In this document: positions 51,167-60,630 of the stretch, piece by piece
How positions within the stretch are numbered: position 1 is the stretch's first letter
Layout: the number at the start of each line of letters is the position of its first letter
NCBI GenBank assembly: GCA_029232285.1
Contig: JAOXFI010000017.1
Span: 23,750-87,749, forward strand
From: Agmasoma carcini (nom. nud.)
Taxonomy: Eukaryota; Microsporidia; Thelohaniidae
Direction of reading: 5' to 3'
DNA: 64,000 bases
The notes under the pieces: model-generated
Seen by the model: only the letters and a program-made list of their open reading frames with translations
Database searches by the model: none
What the model was told of the DNA's origin: nothing
Made by a program: the position numbers and the translations under genes

Positions 51167-52124
51167 GGCTCAAGTCCGTTTTGTGTGATTTTAAAAAATT
51201 AATATTTTTTATACAATGGCCAGATAAAATATGGAATTTATATTGTTGAACCGCATTTAATATATTCTTTCAATATGAGTAGAATTTTTATATTCACAAT
51301 TTGATAATAATTTAAAAAGAATAACTTTTTCTAGGATTATCAAGAATAAAATGATTTATCATAATTGTAATGTTTTAATGATAGTTCAAGAGTAGAGAGT
51401 CTTGGAAGTGTAATAAATGTGCTAAAAACAACAATTAAAGACAACACTTTGGTTCTTCAGTACAGCAAGAAATTCAAATTATAATAAAATCACTTTTAAT
51501 AATATGCAACAAGATATTGCTATTCAGCTGAAATTAATAAAAAAATCAAATATGGAAGGGGTATGTAGAGACTCTATGGTTTATTTCTTGTAAAAATGAA
51601 GGAAAATAGGTAATTTTGATGAATTTAATGATAAAAATTGTTGAGGTTGGTGAAAGCTTATTTTTCAAAGGAAAATATATCAAGGAAGGTTCATGGGTGT
51701 AGGATGAATTTAAAGGGTGCTGAAAAGTATTACATGGTGGTGGTTTTTAATAGAAGCAAATTATAACTAAGACCATTAAAGAAAATACAATAATTATGAT
51801 TGATGAGTGGCGTGCTTATAATTTAACATTTAATTTATTAAATAAATATTTTGAACACTTCTTATAGTTTTTAGACCCAAATGCTCACATACAAACAATT
51901 GAATGTATGTGGTCACACGTAAAAAATAATTTAAGAAGAATAAAGAAATTGATTTATTATTCATTTAATCAAATTTTTATTTAAAAAGAATATTAAAAGA
52001 AAGAAAATGTTTATTTAATAATGATGAAGAATTTAAACCTTTAGCACGCTAATAATATTTTTTCCCAATTTTGCCAGGGTGGAGACGAGGATTGTTCAAA
52101 AATCCTACAAAACGGACTTAAGCC
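51167..52124 (+). mobile_element. Merlin-type DNA transposon with both ends and 8-bp target duplication
   Basis: 958 bp. The left end is GGCTCAAGTCCGTTTTGTGT and the right end read inward is GGCTTAAGTCCGTTTTGTAG. The flanks are GTTGGGTG (51159-51166) and ATTGGGTG (52125-52132), an 8-bp duplication with one mismatch, as expected for Merlin. The forward strand encodes a decayed ISXO2-like transposase: IVEVGESLFFKGKYIKEGS, later TIKENTIIMIDEWRAYNLTF and FLDPNAHIQTIECMWSHVKN with the catalytic glutamate. Stops after KEGSWV and further on show it is inactive. Confidence 0.88.
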
Positions 52125-52132
52125 ATTGGGTG

Positions 52133-53880
52133 TGTCTGTAGGGTTGATGAATCTGTGTTAAGTAGATTCGCAATAATTACAGCTCTAAAAATTGATATTA
52201 AAAGAGTTTGATGGTCAATAATCTAATCATTTTCTAAAGATTTACCTTTTTATAGTAAAGAAAATATCTATGTGGTACATTCTTAGGATACTACAATGCC
52301 ATGAAAATAACTTTTCTGAAAAAGTATAAAAATTAAACAAGATGTCAAATGAACATGAATGCCATATTTGTATGGTTAACTATCATATTTTACTAACATA
52401 GAGTTTAAGATTTTATCATAATACATAATTTAAGAGTCCTGATGGAACGTACACGAATAATTTGGTGGGGTTTTTGGTTTTATCTTAAATCTTTAATGAA
52501 AAAAATAAAATGATGTGAAAAGGTCAAATATTGACGAAAGGTATTCATAAATGTAGAAAAGTTGTGATTTGTTAAATGTTTTATTATAAACTTATTTTGC
52601 TTTTATTAACCTAGTAAGCATATTTTTTAAAAATTTTGGTCCTGAAGTTTCAAGAAGACCCATAATTGCAATTTTATACAAAACTAAAAAGTAAAATTAG
52701 CCATTCTCTCTGATAGAAGTGTATATAGCTTTGAAAACTTTCTCCAATGAAATATTAAAGAATATATTTTGATAAAAACATTTGTTTTATTTTTCTTATC
52801 CATCTGCTATCTTTAATTCAAACAGCGTGTTTTTGTTATCAATCACAAATATGGGGTTACGAACATACGGGGATAATATACTAATATCATTGCTAGTTTA
52901 AAGTATGAAGAAGATGTGATGTAAAATTATTTTTTTGTATATCATATGAAAATTTTGGATTTTATAACAATTGCTGTGAAAAACTTATTGTTGTAAACCA
53001 GAATGAGACATATTGAATTATAATTGATCAATACTTTAATGAATTATAATCTCTAAGACAGCGTGAAAGCTATTTAAGGACGATACTTCTACAGGAGAAT
53101 GATACATTACGACAGACCACAGATGATAAACCCCACTAGGAAGACACGGAACTGGTACCCCCAACAAGTCATAAATAAAACCCTTTTAGTGCAACACTTC
53201 ACAAATACCCAGTTATCTTTGGGTTCGACACCTATAAAAATAATTTTGTTTTTATATGCAGTTGACCAAAGTTTATTTTATACGAATAATAATATTAACA
53301 TAACATGGTATTTCTAACCAATTGATCAAGTTTTTGTGGGGTTTTGACTTCTTAAATATGGAATTATATAAATCCATTTCAAATAATAAGAATATTGTGT
53401 TATTACCTTTTCTGATCATTTTTACGAACATAGAATTTCTTTTTTTATATAAATTTTGTTTACTGCTTTTAATCAATCCTATTATGTTCACTTTTATATC
53501 ATTAAGCATTTTTTAATTATATTTCCTTCCTCATTTTCGCTTTAATACAAATTTAAAATTATTATATATGAAATATTTATAAGACTTAAAAACTTATATT
53601 CTAGAATTATAAGTTACATATTCAATTTAAATATAAATATATATCACATACTATTAATAAATATCATAAAACGTATATAAGTTTACAATATGATATTAAT
53701 ATGCTTAAATTAAATAAGCATATCTTCTATCATATAATATTAATATAATAAATATATATTATATATCATCCTACATCCATATCATAAAACACACATCTTT
53801 TTACTTCAAAATTTTTATTAATCAACTTGTAGTCACGAAACTTTTAAAAAATATTTTAAGTTAGAAAAAAAATTTAAACC
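52133..53880. other. Gene-free spacer with one G+C-richer patch
   Basis: Mostly A+T-rich. Around 53095-53235 the composition shifts (AACCCCACTAGG-like stretches, CGGAACTGGTACCCCCAAC), without a supported gene. The last 100 bp are the KNL1 promoter, ending AAAAAAAATTTAAACC. Confidence 0.5.
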
Positions 53881-55629
53881 ATGGAACACAATAAGGATCC
53901 AACAAAGGACCAACAAGGGCCAAATAGGCGACGTGTTTCCTTCACAGTACCCACTAAAGAGTCAATAATCGAATACGACATCCTCAACACTTCTAATTCT
54001 AGAATTACTTCAGCATCTGAAAGTGAAATGGAATTTACAACTGATATAGCTTTTCTAAGAGAAGGTAAACTATTTGAAAGCAGCACCCCTGAACTAAACA
54101 AAGATATTAACAAAATATTTTCTGAAGAGCCTTTAGAAGATGTAAGTGATGGTATCGGTATTGTGGAACAGTTCAAAAAGAATTTACTGGGCAGAAAAGA
54201 TAGTCTTGATTATTTCATAGAATCAACCCCAAAATTAAGCATGGGTACATTGCCAATAGAAGATAATCTAGAAAAGGATGCAAAGAAAAAGAAGAATTCT
54301 AAGGCAGATTTTATACATGAAAAACAACCCGAAAACAATGAATCAGCTCAAATTGAAGATCTTGTAAATACAATGGATTTAAGGAAAATCATCAATATAT
54401 CAGAAAAACCAAATGTTGATATTCTTGAATTTCTTTCATCAAAAATGGACATACGTTTTCTAGATGGATCAGTAGGATCACATCTTAGGCGTCAAACACT
54501 CTCAAAAACCAGAAATACAGTTGATCCATCACTTACCGACTTTCATATCTATGGTCTTAAAGAACAAATCGAATTTTACGGTGAATTTGCATCTTTCCTT
54601 GAGAAAAAGAACGAATCTTTACAGAATCAAATACAAGAAGCTATAAAAGAAGTAAATACCACCGATTTTGATAAAGAAATGCTCACTAGAATCAGAAATG
54701 AGAGTCGTGTTAAGTCTCAGGCTGAATGGTATTCATTAAGGAAAACCCGTGAATACGAACTGAGCAAGAAGCTACAAGAAAATATTGCGCATTTGAAATC
54801 TGTGTCATCTTCATTACAGTCCGATCTTGATAAATTAATTTTTACACACGAAGACAAAAAAAATAAGGTTGAGGAGCACACAGAAAGTATTAAAAGAATT
54901 GATGAAATTATTAAACAAAATGACCCAAAAGAAGTTATGGAAGTTGAATTGGTTAAGAAAAAGCTGCAGGAGCACGAAAAACTACTTGAATCAACACTAG
55001 AAAGTGAAAGAAGGCTGAAGAAACAAGTTGAAGAGCGCAGAATAGAAGAGGATATGCTTGATAGAGAGTTAAAGAATACACGTGAGAGAATTGAGAGGAT
55101 CAAAAAATCAATTTCTACTCGAAATGTGACTGAGTCTGATCTTGAAAAGTTGTGTAAAAATGTTGAACTGTTTGAGAATATTCTCAATTTTAAGCCAGTT
55201 AAACTTGACTACAATTCTTTTATGTTTGATATTTTTAAAACACCCGTTGTATTTGAGATTGACGAGAATTTTAAAGTTAAAGATGTGTTGATTCTTCATA
55301 ACGAAACAACTAATCCATTCTTTTTATTAGTTAAGTGGTTTTATACGCCTGGTATATGCTTTAGTGGCGCGTTTAAGGACGTGATACGAAAGTTTTGCTT
55401 TGCCGATGCCTTAAAAAAGGCAGTGAATATGATTTCTGAGAAGATTAAGACTGAATGCTTCTTTGTACAGAGCAAATTGTTCCTGAGGTTTTTCTCTGAT
55501 AATGATAGCTATGATTTCTACATAAATCAAAGATTTGAGATGTTTGAAAAAGAAAATCAGCTGTCAAATCTGCTTGATGACCCATGTAAGTTATATGAAA
55601 TAGTTTGTGAAAGATTTGAAATCTCTTAA
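53881..55629 (+). CDS. SPC7: Kinetochore scaffold KNL1/Spc7
   Basis: KMN-network protein linking centromere, microtubules and the spindle checkpoint. The N-terminus has RRRVSF (16-21), the protein phosphatase 1 docking motif of KNL1, then SEMEFT (M50-T53), a single degenerate MELT-type Mps1/Bub3 site. A disordered acidic region follows. From about residue 222 it enters the Spc7 domain: LKEQIEFYGEFASFLEKKNE, then AEWYSLRKTREYELSKKLQE, and a long coiled coil to about 425. The last 150 residues form a compact beta/alpha end like the RWD pair that binds Mis12. At 582 residues it is far shorter than in fungi or animals. Start ATG 53881 sits in AAATTTAAACCATGG. It is convergent with a kinesin at only 17 bp. 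Confidence 0.88.
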   Translation: MEHNKDPTKDQQGPNRRRVSFTVPTKESIIEYDILNTSNSRITSASESEMEFTTDIAFLREGKLFESSTPELNKDINKIFSEEPLEDVSDGIGIVEQFKKNLLGRKDSLDYFIESTPKLSMGTLPIEDNLEKDAKKKKNSKADFIHEKQPENNESAQIEDLVNTMDLRKIINISEKPNVDILEFLSSKMDIRFLDGSVGSHLRRQTLSKTRNTVDPSLTDFHIYGLKEQIEFYGEFASFLEKKNESLQNQIQEAIKEVNTTDFDKEMLTRIRNESRVKSQAEWYSLRKTREYELSKKLQENIAHLKSVSSSLQSDLDKLIFTHEDKKNKVEEHTESIKRIDEIIKQNDPKEVMEVELVKKKLQEHEKLLESTLESERRLKKQVEERRIEEDMLDRELKNTRERIERIKKSISTRNVTESDLEKLCKNVELFENILNFKPVKLDYNSFMFDIFKTPVVFEIDENFKVKDVLILHNETTNPFFLLVKWFYTPGICFSGAFKDVIRKFCFADALKKAVNMISEKIKTECFFVQSKLFLRFFSDNDSYDFYINQRFEMFEKENQLSNLLDDPCKLYEIVCERFEIS

Positions 55630-55646
55630 AGATTAGTATTAAACAT

Positions 55647-56897
55647 TTATTCCTGATTATCAACCTTCTTTCTTTTGATATTTGTGTCATCCGTATTTTC
55701 CTTTTGGTCTTCGTTATTGATAATAAAATTCCTATTTAGATTTTCTAGCATATTTTGAAGGGTGTCGTAGCGTTTATCCATGAACTTATCAAAGTTCCTC
55801 CCTAACAGATCAACTTCCTCTTCGATGTCTTTAATATCGTTCCTCATTTTATTAACAGTGTAACAGATGCTATGATTAGATCTTAGTCCTTGATCCTGTA
55901 CCATATTATTCATCTCTGATTTAAGTTTATTATTTTCTTCATCTAACTTCTTCATATTTTCAGTAAGTTCATCCACTGAGCAATCACGTACATCATAGTT
56001 TATTGTTGCTGTGTTTTTAATCATTTTTGCTCTCTTAAGAAATTCAAGTGTATTAATAGAATCGGTGATAAAATCAAAATTAACGGTTCCTATCATAGCA
56101 AGTTTACTATTTCCACCAAGAGAGTCTTTAAGAAGGAAGGTAAGTTTAGAATCCCTATACGAAACATGCCAGTTTTCATCAGATGAGAGCTTCTGGATAA
56201 TTTTACCCAAACACAACAATGATTTGTTAATATTTCCTGTTTCTTGAATTCCTATACCTTCACCTTCTTTGTATTTTTCAGATCCTGCCAGATCAATAAA
56301 CCGTAAAGTAGATCGTCTTACTACATTTTTATCTTTGTTTTCAATAAATATTGAGAAAATTGAATGACTACGGCTGCTTTTATCATTCATTTGTGTTGAA
56401 GCTGATCTTCTGTTTGAAATACCCTTATTATAACAATACAAGCTTTCTTCTATGTTTTTACATTCGTATATCGTGAGATTATCAACGATAACCCCTTTAG
56501 AAGGATCATCTCTAATTGTTATTTCATTTTGTGGTTCAAACAAGTCAATCAGATTTTCATTGTATATTTCGATAAAGGAAATTGATAAAACATCTAACGA
56601 ATTGTGTAGAAATGTAAGTGACCTTTGAACCAACCCAGGAGCATCGTTGTCTCCTTGTATTGTGTAAGTCTTACCACTTCCGGTCTGTCCGTATGCAAAA
56701 ACTGAGCAGTTAAAACCATACAAAGCTTTTGAAAGAATGTTTTCCGTTATGTTTTCAAAAACTTGCTCTTGGTTAGCTCCAGTGAAAATACCATCAAAGT
56801 TAAATGATTTGTTGTTGATCTGGATCTGATTTCTGCGAAGCTTTGCGTTCTTACTGGTTTTCTTTATTCTTAAATATGTTTGTATATTTTGCTCCAT
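55647..56897 (-). CDS. Kinesin with N-terminal motor and short stalk
   Basis: Microtubule motor of 416 residues. The motor domain has YGFNCSVFAYGQTGSGKT (P-loop 70-77), SFIEIYNENLIDLF, switch I NDKSSRSHS (171-179), switch II DLAGSEKYKEG (202-212) and SYRDSKLTFLLKDSLGGNSK. The GNINKSLLCLG and LLKDSLGGNSK blocks are nearest to kinesin-12/KIF15 and kinesin-5/7 groups; the class is not settled. The stalk is a short coiled coil (about 307-335 and 350-395). A KEN sequence (399-401) and a basic KRKK near the end suggest APC/C turnover and nuclear entry, which is inference. The start is placed at ATG 56897; the longer frame begins with TTG. Confidence 0.9.
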   Translation of the reverse strand: MEQNIQTYLRIKKTSKNAKLRRNQIQINNKSFNFDGIFTGANQEQVFENITENILSKALYGFNCSVFAYGQTGSGKTYTIQGDNDAPGLVQRSLTFLHNSLDVLSISFIEIYNENLIDLFEPQNEITIRDDPSKGVIVDNLTIYECKNIEESLYCYNKGISNRRSASTQMNDKSSRSHSIFSIFIENKDKNVVRRSTLRFIDLAGSEKYKEGEGIGIQETGNINKSLLCLGKIIQKLSSDENWHVSYRDSKLTFLLKDSLGGNSKLAMIGTVNFDFITDSINTLEFLKRAKMIKNTATINYDVRDCSVDELTENMKKLDEENNKLKSEMNNMVQDQGLRSNHSICYTVNKMRNDIKDIEEEVDLLGRNFDKFMDKRYDTLQNMLENLNRNFIINNEDQKENTDDTNIKRKKVDNQE

Positions 56898-57208
56898 TGA
56901 AATATTAGCTCCAAAATTTTTTACATAGTTCAAAAGAGCAAGCTATAATTTTTAACAGTGAAATTGTATTTATCAGGTGAAAGGACTGTGCGATTTTGAG
57001 TAAATTTAAAAAATTCATTCTTAATTATTATAATTTGATAAATACAGTAATTTAGAATATTATTTTTCGTAGAAATCACATATCAGCATTATTTATTTAT
57101 TTAATTAGTGTATTAAAGGATTAAATTGTAGTTGAATATTCAACATGAAATCGGTCTTTGATAATATACCGAATATGTGAGAATTAGCTTTATTAAAATT
57201 TTTCTAAT
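56898..57208. other. Divergent promoter region
   Basis: A+T-rich DNA between the kinesin and eS4 starts. No gene was seen. Confidence 0.5.
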
Positions 57209-57234
57209 AAAATTTTTCAAAAAATTTTGGCCCA
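57209..57234 (+). promoter_or_regulatory. A/T start-site box of eS4
   Basis: AAAATTTTTC followed by AAAAAATTTTGGCCCA directly before the ATG. It has the same two-part form as at uL4 and uL14. Confidence 0.6.
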
Positions 57235-58050
57235 ATGACTTCAGGAAATAAAAGGCACTTAAAGAATTTAGCAGCAAACCCAGCCTGGGGATTATGCAAG
57301 ACAAATGGTGTCTTTGCAGTGAGACCACTCCCAGGATCACATAGATCTTCCATTTCCATTCCTATCTACTACGTTCTTAGAGACCATCTTAAACTTGGAT
57401 CTTCCCCAAGAGAAATAAGAATGATTCTCAAGAGCGGTAACGTGTTAATCAATAACAGAGTTGTTACTGAGTATAAACAAACTGCTGGTCTCTTTGACAC
57501 CATTACTATAAAGAAGATGAATAAACATTATCAATTAATCTTTAACATTCACAAGAAATTCGCTTGTGTTGAGATTAACGCTGATAGAGCACAATACAGA
57601 ATCACCAGAGCCATGAAGAAGAGAATAGAAGGAGAAGTTCCTGTTCTTAGCACTTTAGATGGTTTTAACTTTAAATATGCTGATCCTTCTATTGAGGTAG
57701 GTGACACCGTAAAGGTTTCTATTTCAGGCAATGATGTTGTAGACAGCTGTAAGTTTGAAGTAGGTAAGATTGCCTATGTGTATGCTGGTTCTAACGTTGG
57801 TAGGGTTGGTATGATTAAGAAGATTTCCAAGCATCCTTATCTTGGTGTGAAAATGACATCAGTTCTTTTGGTTGACTCAAATGAAAAGGAATTCTCAGTT
57901 CCATTTACAAGTTGTATGGTCATCGGTGAGTCCGAAAACCTCTTGGTGACATTAGATGAACAAAAAGGTGTTAAGCTTTCTGAATTCGAGCTTAGTAATA
58001 TCAAGTTTGCAGCTGATGAGTTTGATACAGAGACTGAAGGAAGCAATTAA
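57235..58050 (+). CDS. RPS4: 40S ribosomal protein eS4
   Basis: Small-subunit protein. N-terminal GNKRHLKNLAANPAWGL, GVFAVRPLPGSHRSSISIPI, then the S4-type RNA-binding helix EIRMILKSGNVLINNRVVTE. The central domain follows, and the KOW-containing part has VYAGSNVGRVGMIKKISKHP. It has 271 residues against 261 in yeast. The usual start of this family (MARGPKKHLKRLxAPxxWMLDKL) aligns with MTSGNKRHLKNLAANPAWGL, which confirms the start at 57235 behind GGCCCA. It lies convergent with CAF1, with a 37-bp gap. Confidence 0.97.
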   Translation: MTSGNKRHLKNLAANPAWGLCKTNGVFAVRPLPGSHRSSISIPIYYVLRDHLKLGSSPREIRMILKSGNVLINNRVVTEYKQTAGLFDTITIKKMNKHYQLIFNIHKKFACVEINADRAQYRITRAMKKRIEGEVPVLSTLDGFNFKYADPSIEVGDTVKVSISGNDVVDSCKFEVGKIAYVYAGSNVGRVGMIKKISKHPYLGVKMTSVLLVDSNEKEFSVPFTSCMVIGESENLLVTLDEQKGVKLSEFELSNIKFAADEFDTETEGSN

Positions 58051-58087
58051 ATTTATTACTTAAAGATTTTAATCACAAAATTTTATT

Positions 58088-58876
58088 TTATCTTTCAGAA
58101 CGGTATTCAATCCCGTAAAGCTTTGATGTCATATACTTTATTTCTTCGGCCTTTAGCAAATTTTCAAGCGATTTAAAGAAGGTTTCAGATGTTAATAGGG
58201 CGTCGCTCCCTGCTTGATGAGCAACACCTTCTCTTGAAACACCAAGCTCTGATGATATCTCTTGCAAACCTTTTCTAACCAAGTTTGTGGATTTTATTAG
58301 ATATTTAAAATCATAGAATTTAGGAAATAGCGCCGACATGAACTTGTGGAAATTTTCCTCTGTTTCTGGCAGAAAATTGCCTGTAAGAATTTTTATTAAA
58401 TAAGCGAAATCATATGAGGAATGAAAACTTAGCCACACAATGCCTTTAGACATTACAAGACCACTCGTGGTTAATAGAACCCCAAAATCCTCGACACTGA
58501 TACCCTTCTCAGTATGTTCATCGAAGTCAATATTGGCAGCCTTTAATAAATCTATTGATTCTTGAGAATACATCTCGTTTTCAAGATTAAAATAAAAATT
58601 AAATTGCCATGTACTGATGGGTGATGGTCTACGTCCCTTTGAATCACTTAAGGATATTCCTAGTTGTATGATATTGAGAACATCAACGTTACTTCGTAGT
58701 TGGTGATAAGCATATGATGTGGCATTTTTAAATGAACCAATAGGCTTGCAAACAACACCAGGGAATTCAGTGTCCATAGCTATATAATTGTATCTAGTTA
58801 TAAGATTCCTAATCTTGGCCATTTCCTCATTTAGATTATGTTTCCATACATTTTTTATATTCTCATTATCTGTCAT
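58088..58876 (-). CDS. POP2: CCR4-NOT deadenylase Caf1/Pop2
   Basis: 3'-to-5' poly(A) nuclease of the DEDD group in the CCR4-NOT complex. All catalytic residues are visible: D35 and E37 in AMDTEFPG, D156 in SFHSSYDFAYLIK, and D225 with H220 in HQAGSDALLTSETFF. The typical NVWKHNLNEEMAKIR start and NIIQLGISLSD are present. It has 262 residues, close to human CNOT7 (285). Unlike yeast Pop2 it lacks a glutamine-rich extension and keeps the full DEDD set, so it should be active. Start ATG 58876 follows TTATCC. Confidence 0.96.
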   Translation of the reverse strand: MTDNENIKNVWKHNLNEEMAKIRNLITRYNYIAMDTEFPGVVCKPIGSFKNATSYAYHQLRSNVDVLNIIQLGISLSDSKGRRPSPISTWQFNFYFNLENEMYSQESIDLLKAANIDFDEHTEKGISVEDFGVLLTTSGLVMSKGIVWLSFHSSYDFAYLIKILTGNFLPETEENFHKFMSALFPKFYDFKYLIKSTNLVRKGLQEISSELGVSREGVAHQAGSDALLTSETFFKSLENLLKAEEIKYMTSKLYGIEYRSER

Positions 58877-59050
58877 GGATAATAAAAAAACAAAAAAAGA
58901 TAAAAATACAAAATCTTTGATTTATGGTAAAATAACCAAATTGTGATCTTTTATAAATTCAAGAATGTTTACTTCCTCTTATGAAATACAAATATCATTT
59001 TTGTAGTAAATTTTATTAATAAAATTAAATATCGTTTTTTTTTTCATTGT

Positions 59051-59075
59051 AAATTTTTCATAAAAAATTTACCCA
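59051..59075 (+). promoter_or_regulatory. A/T start-site box of uL4
   Basis: AAATTTTTCAT followed by AAAAAATTTACCCA directly before the ATG. It nearly matches the box at uS15. Confidence 0.6.
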
Positions 59076-60077
59076 ATGGCTATGAATGAAGAGGTTAGTG
59101 TTTTCGACTCAACTGGATTAAATGTAGTAAAGAATGTTAAGAAGCCTGCAGTTTTTGATGTAGAGATGGATGCATCCCTCGTTAGATTTGCTCACGACAA
59201 TATGAGGCTAAATGCTAGACAACCATATGCAGTGTCTCCATTGGCTGGTATGAAACATTCAGCTGTGTCATGGGGTACTGGTAGAGCCATGGCAAGAGTT
59301 CCTCGTATCAGAGGTTCTGGTACAAGGAGAGCTGGACAGGGTGCTTTCGCTAACTTTTGTGTAGGTGGTCGTTTGGCTCAGCCAACAAAAGTAACCAGAA
59401 GATGGCAAAGGAAGACTCTTCTTAATGTTAGAAGAATTGTTACAGCAATGTCTGTTGCAGCCACAGCCAATACTGCTATGGTAGAAGCAAGGGGACATCG
59501 TGTTGACAAAGTCAAGAGCTTACCAATTATTGTCAGTGATGAAGTAACTCAATTCAAGAAGACCAAGGAATTTTACACTCTTATGAAGAATTTAAATCTT
59601 GGAGATGATTTGGAGAAAGTTAAGAGCTCTAAGACTATCAGAGCCGGTAAGGGTAAACTAAGAAATAGAAGGTATAAGAAGAGAGTCGGTGTACTTGTTA
59701 TACATGATAGCCAAGATTTGAAGGCAACTAAGAATATTGAAGGTGTTGATTTGATGGATGTAAATCAGCTTAACCTCCTTGATTTGGCCCCTGGTGCACA
59801 ATTAGGCAGATTAGTTGTCTGGACTGAATCAGCCTTCCTTAAGCTTGAAAGTATATTTGGTACATTCAGTGAATGTTCAAAGGTCAAGGGTGGTTTCTCT
59901 TTACCAAGAAGCATTGTGACCCATTCTGATCTTGATGAATTATTCTATACTCCTGAAGTACAATCTATAATTACTCCTAAGAGTTACTTTGAGATTGAAA
60001 AGCCTAAGGTAAGCAATGATGATTTGGCTGAGAGAAATGATTTGGTTAATTTATACCAGAAATTCGTTACAAATTAA
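59076..60077 (+). CDS. RPL4: 60S ribosomal protein uL4
   Basis: Large-subunit protein lining the nascent-peptide exit tunnel. The tunnel loop is clear: SPLAGMKHSAVSWGTGRAMA then RVPRIRGSGTRRAGQGAFAN, with GRLAQPTKVTRRWQRK. Later come VSVAATANTAMV-like and RGHRVDKVKSLPIIV segments and GKLRNRRYKKRVGVLVI. It has 333 residues, close to the yeast protein (362), with a shorter C-terminal tail. Start ATG 59076 is fixed by ACCCAATGGC. Confidence 0.97.
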   Translation: MAMNEEVSVFDSTGLNVVKNVKKPAVFDVEMDASLVRFAHDNMRLNARQPYAVSPLAGMKHSAVSWGTGRAMARVPRIRGSGTRRAGQGAFANFCVGGRLAQPTKVTRRWQRKTLLNVRRIVTAMSVAATANTAMVEARGHRVDKVKSLPIIVSDEVTQFKKTKEFYTLMKNLNLGDDLEKVKSSKTIRAGKGKLRNRRYKKRVGVLVIHDSQDLKATKNIEGVDLMDVNQLNLLDLAPGAQLGRLVVWTESAFLKLESIFGTFSECSKVKGGFSLPRSIVTHSDLDELFYTPEVQSIITPKSYFEIEKPKVSNDDLAERNDLVNLYQKFVTN

Positions 60078-60173
60078 ATTTATTTTTATAAAACGTTTTT
60101 TATATTAAAGTCGTGAAATTGTATAATTTATGACTTAAGATATATTAAACATACAAAATATCATTAAAAACTC

Positions 60174-60554
60174 TTAAACACGCTTTTTATTCTTCTTGTT
60201 CTTTTTCTTAGCCACCAATCCCAATTTATTCTCTATCTTACCTTTATTCATAGATTGTGCCACTTTCCTGTTACGATCATCACTGATCATTTGAATAATA
60301 CCATTTACAACAAAATTCTTTCCATACATCTTTTTGATCTTGAATCTACCAAAGTTCGCATACTCTTTCGGATGTCTTTTATTAGGTTCTTCCATGTACT
60401 CTAGCTTAAGCTTGTCTAATGCATTTTTAATTTCTTGCATTTTGGGCTGCTGTATCGAATGTGTCAAAGGATACTTCCTTCCATTTTTCAATGTTTTTGT
60501 TGAATCAATAGAAATTGGATATAATACAAAATATATATCTTCTTGGATTTCCAT
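60174..60554 (-). CDS. SEC65: Signal recognition particle protein SRP19
   Basis: Binds SRP RNA and lets SRP54 assemble. The core pattern is present: FVLYPISIDSTKTLKNGRKY with PLTHSIQQP, then EIKNALDKLKL, and YANFGRFKIKKM (the basic GR.K strand). It ends with a lysine-rich tail AKKKNKKNKKRV. From ATG 60554 it has 126 residues, the usual size of the archaeal/human core; the longer frame starts with TTG and is not used. The start box reads AAATTTCCCATGG. It is divergent from the TFIIIC subunit gene. Confidence 0.88.
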   Translation of the reverse strand: MEIQEDIYFVLYPISIDSTKTLKNGRKYPLTHSIQQPKMQEIKNALDKLKLEYMEEPNKRHPKEYANFGRFKIKKMYGKNFVVNGIIQMISDDRNRKVAQSMNKGKIENKLGLVAKKKNKKNKKRV

Positions 60555-60630
60555 GGGAAATTTTTGCAAGAAAAAAATATATTTTAAATGTGAAACAAAT
60601 TATAAAGATTTCTTTCCAGCATCCCCTTTA

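Noticed and set aside
53218..53235. GGGTTCGACACC as a possible tRNA T arm
   Set aside because: The T stem does not pair and no anticodon arm was found.
54717..55187. 156-codon reverse ORF
   Set aside because: Antisense of the KNL1 coiled coil; its serine-rich composition is a by-product.
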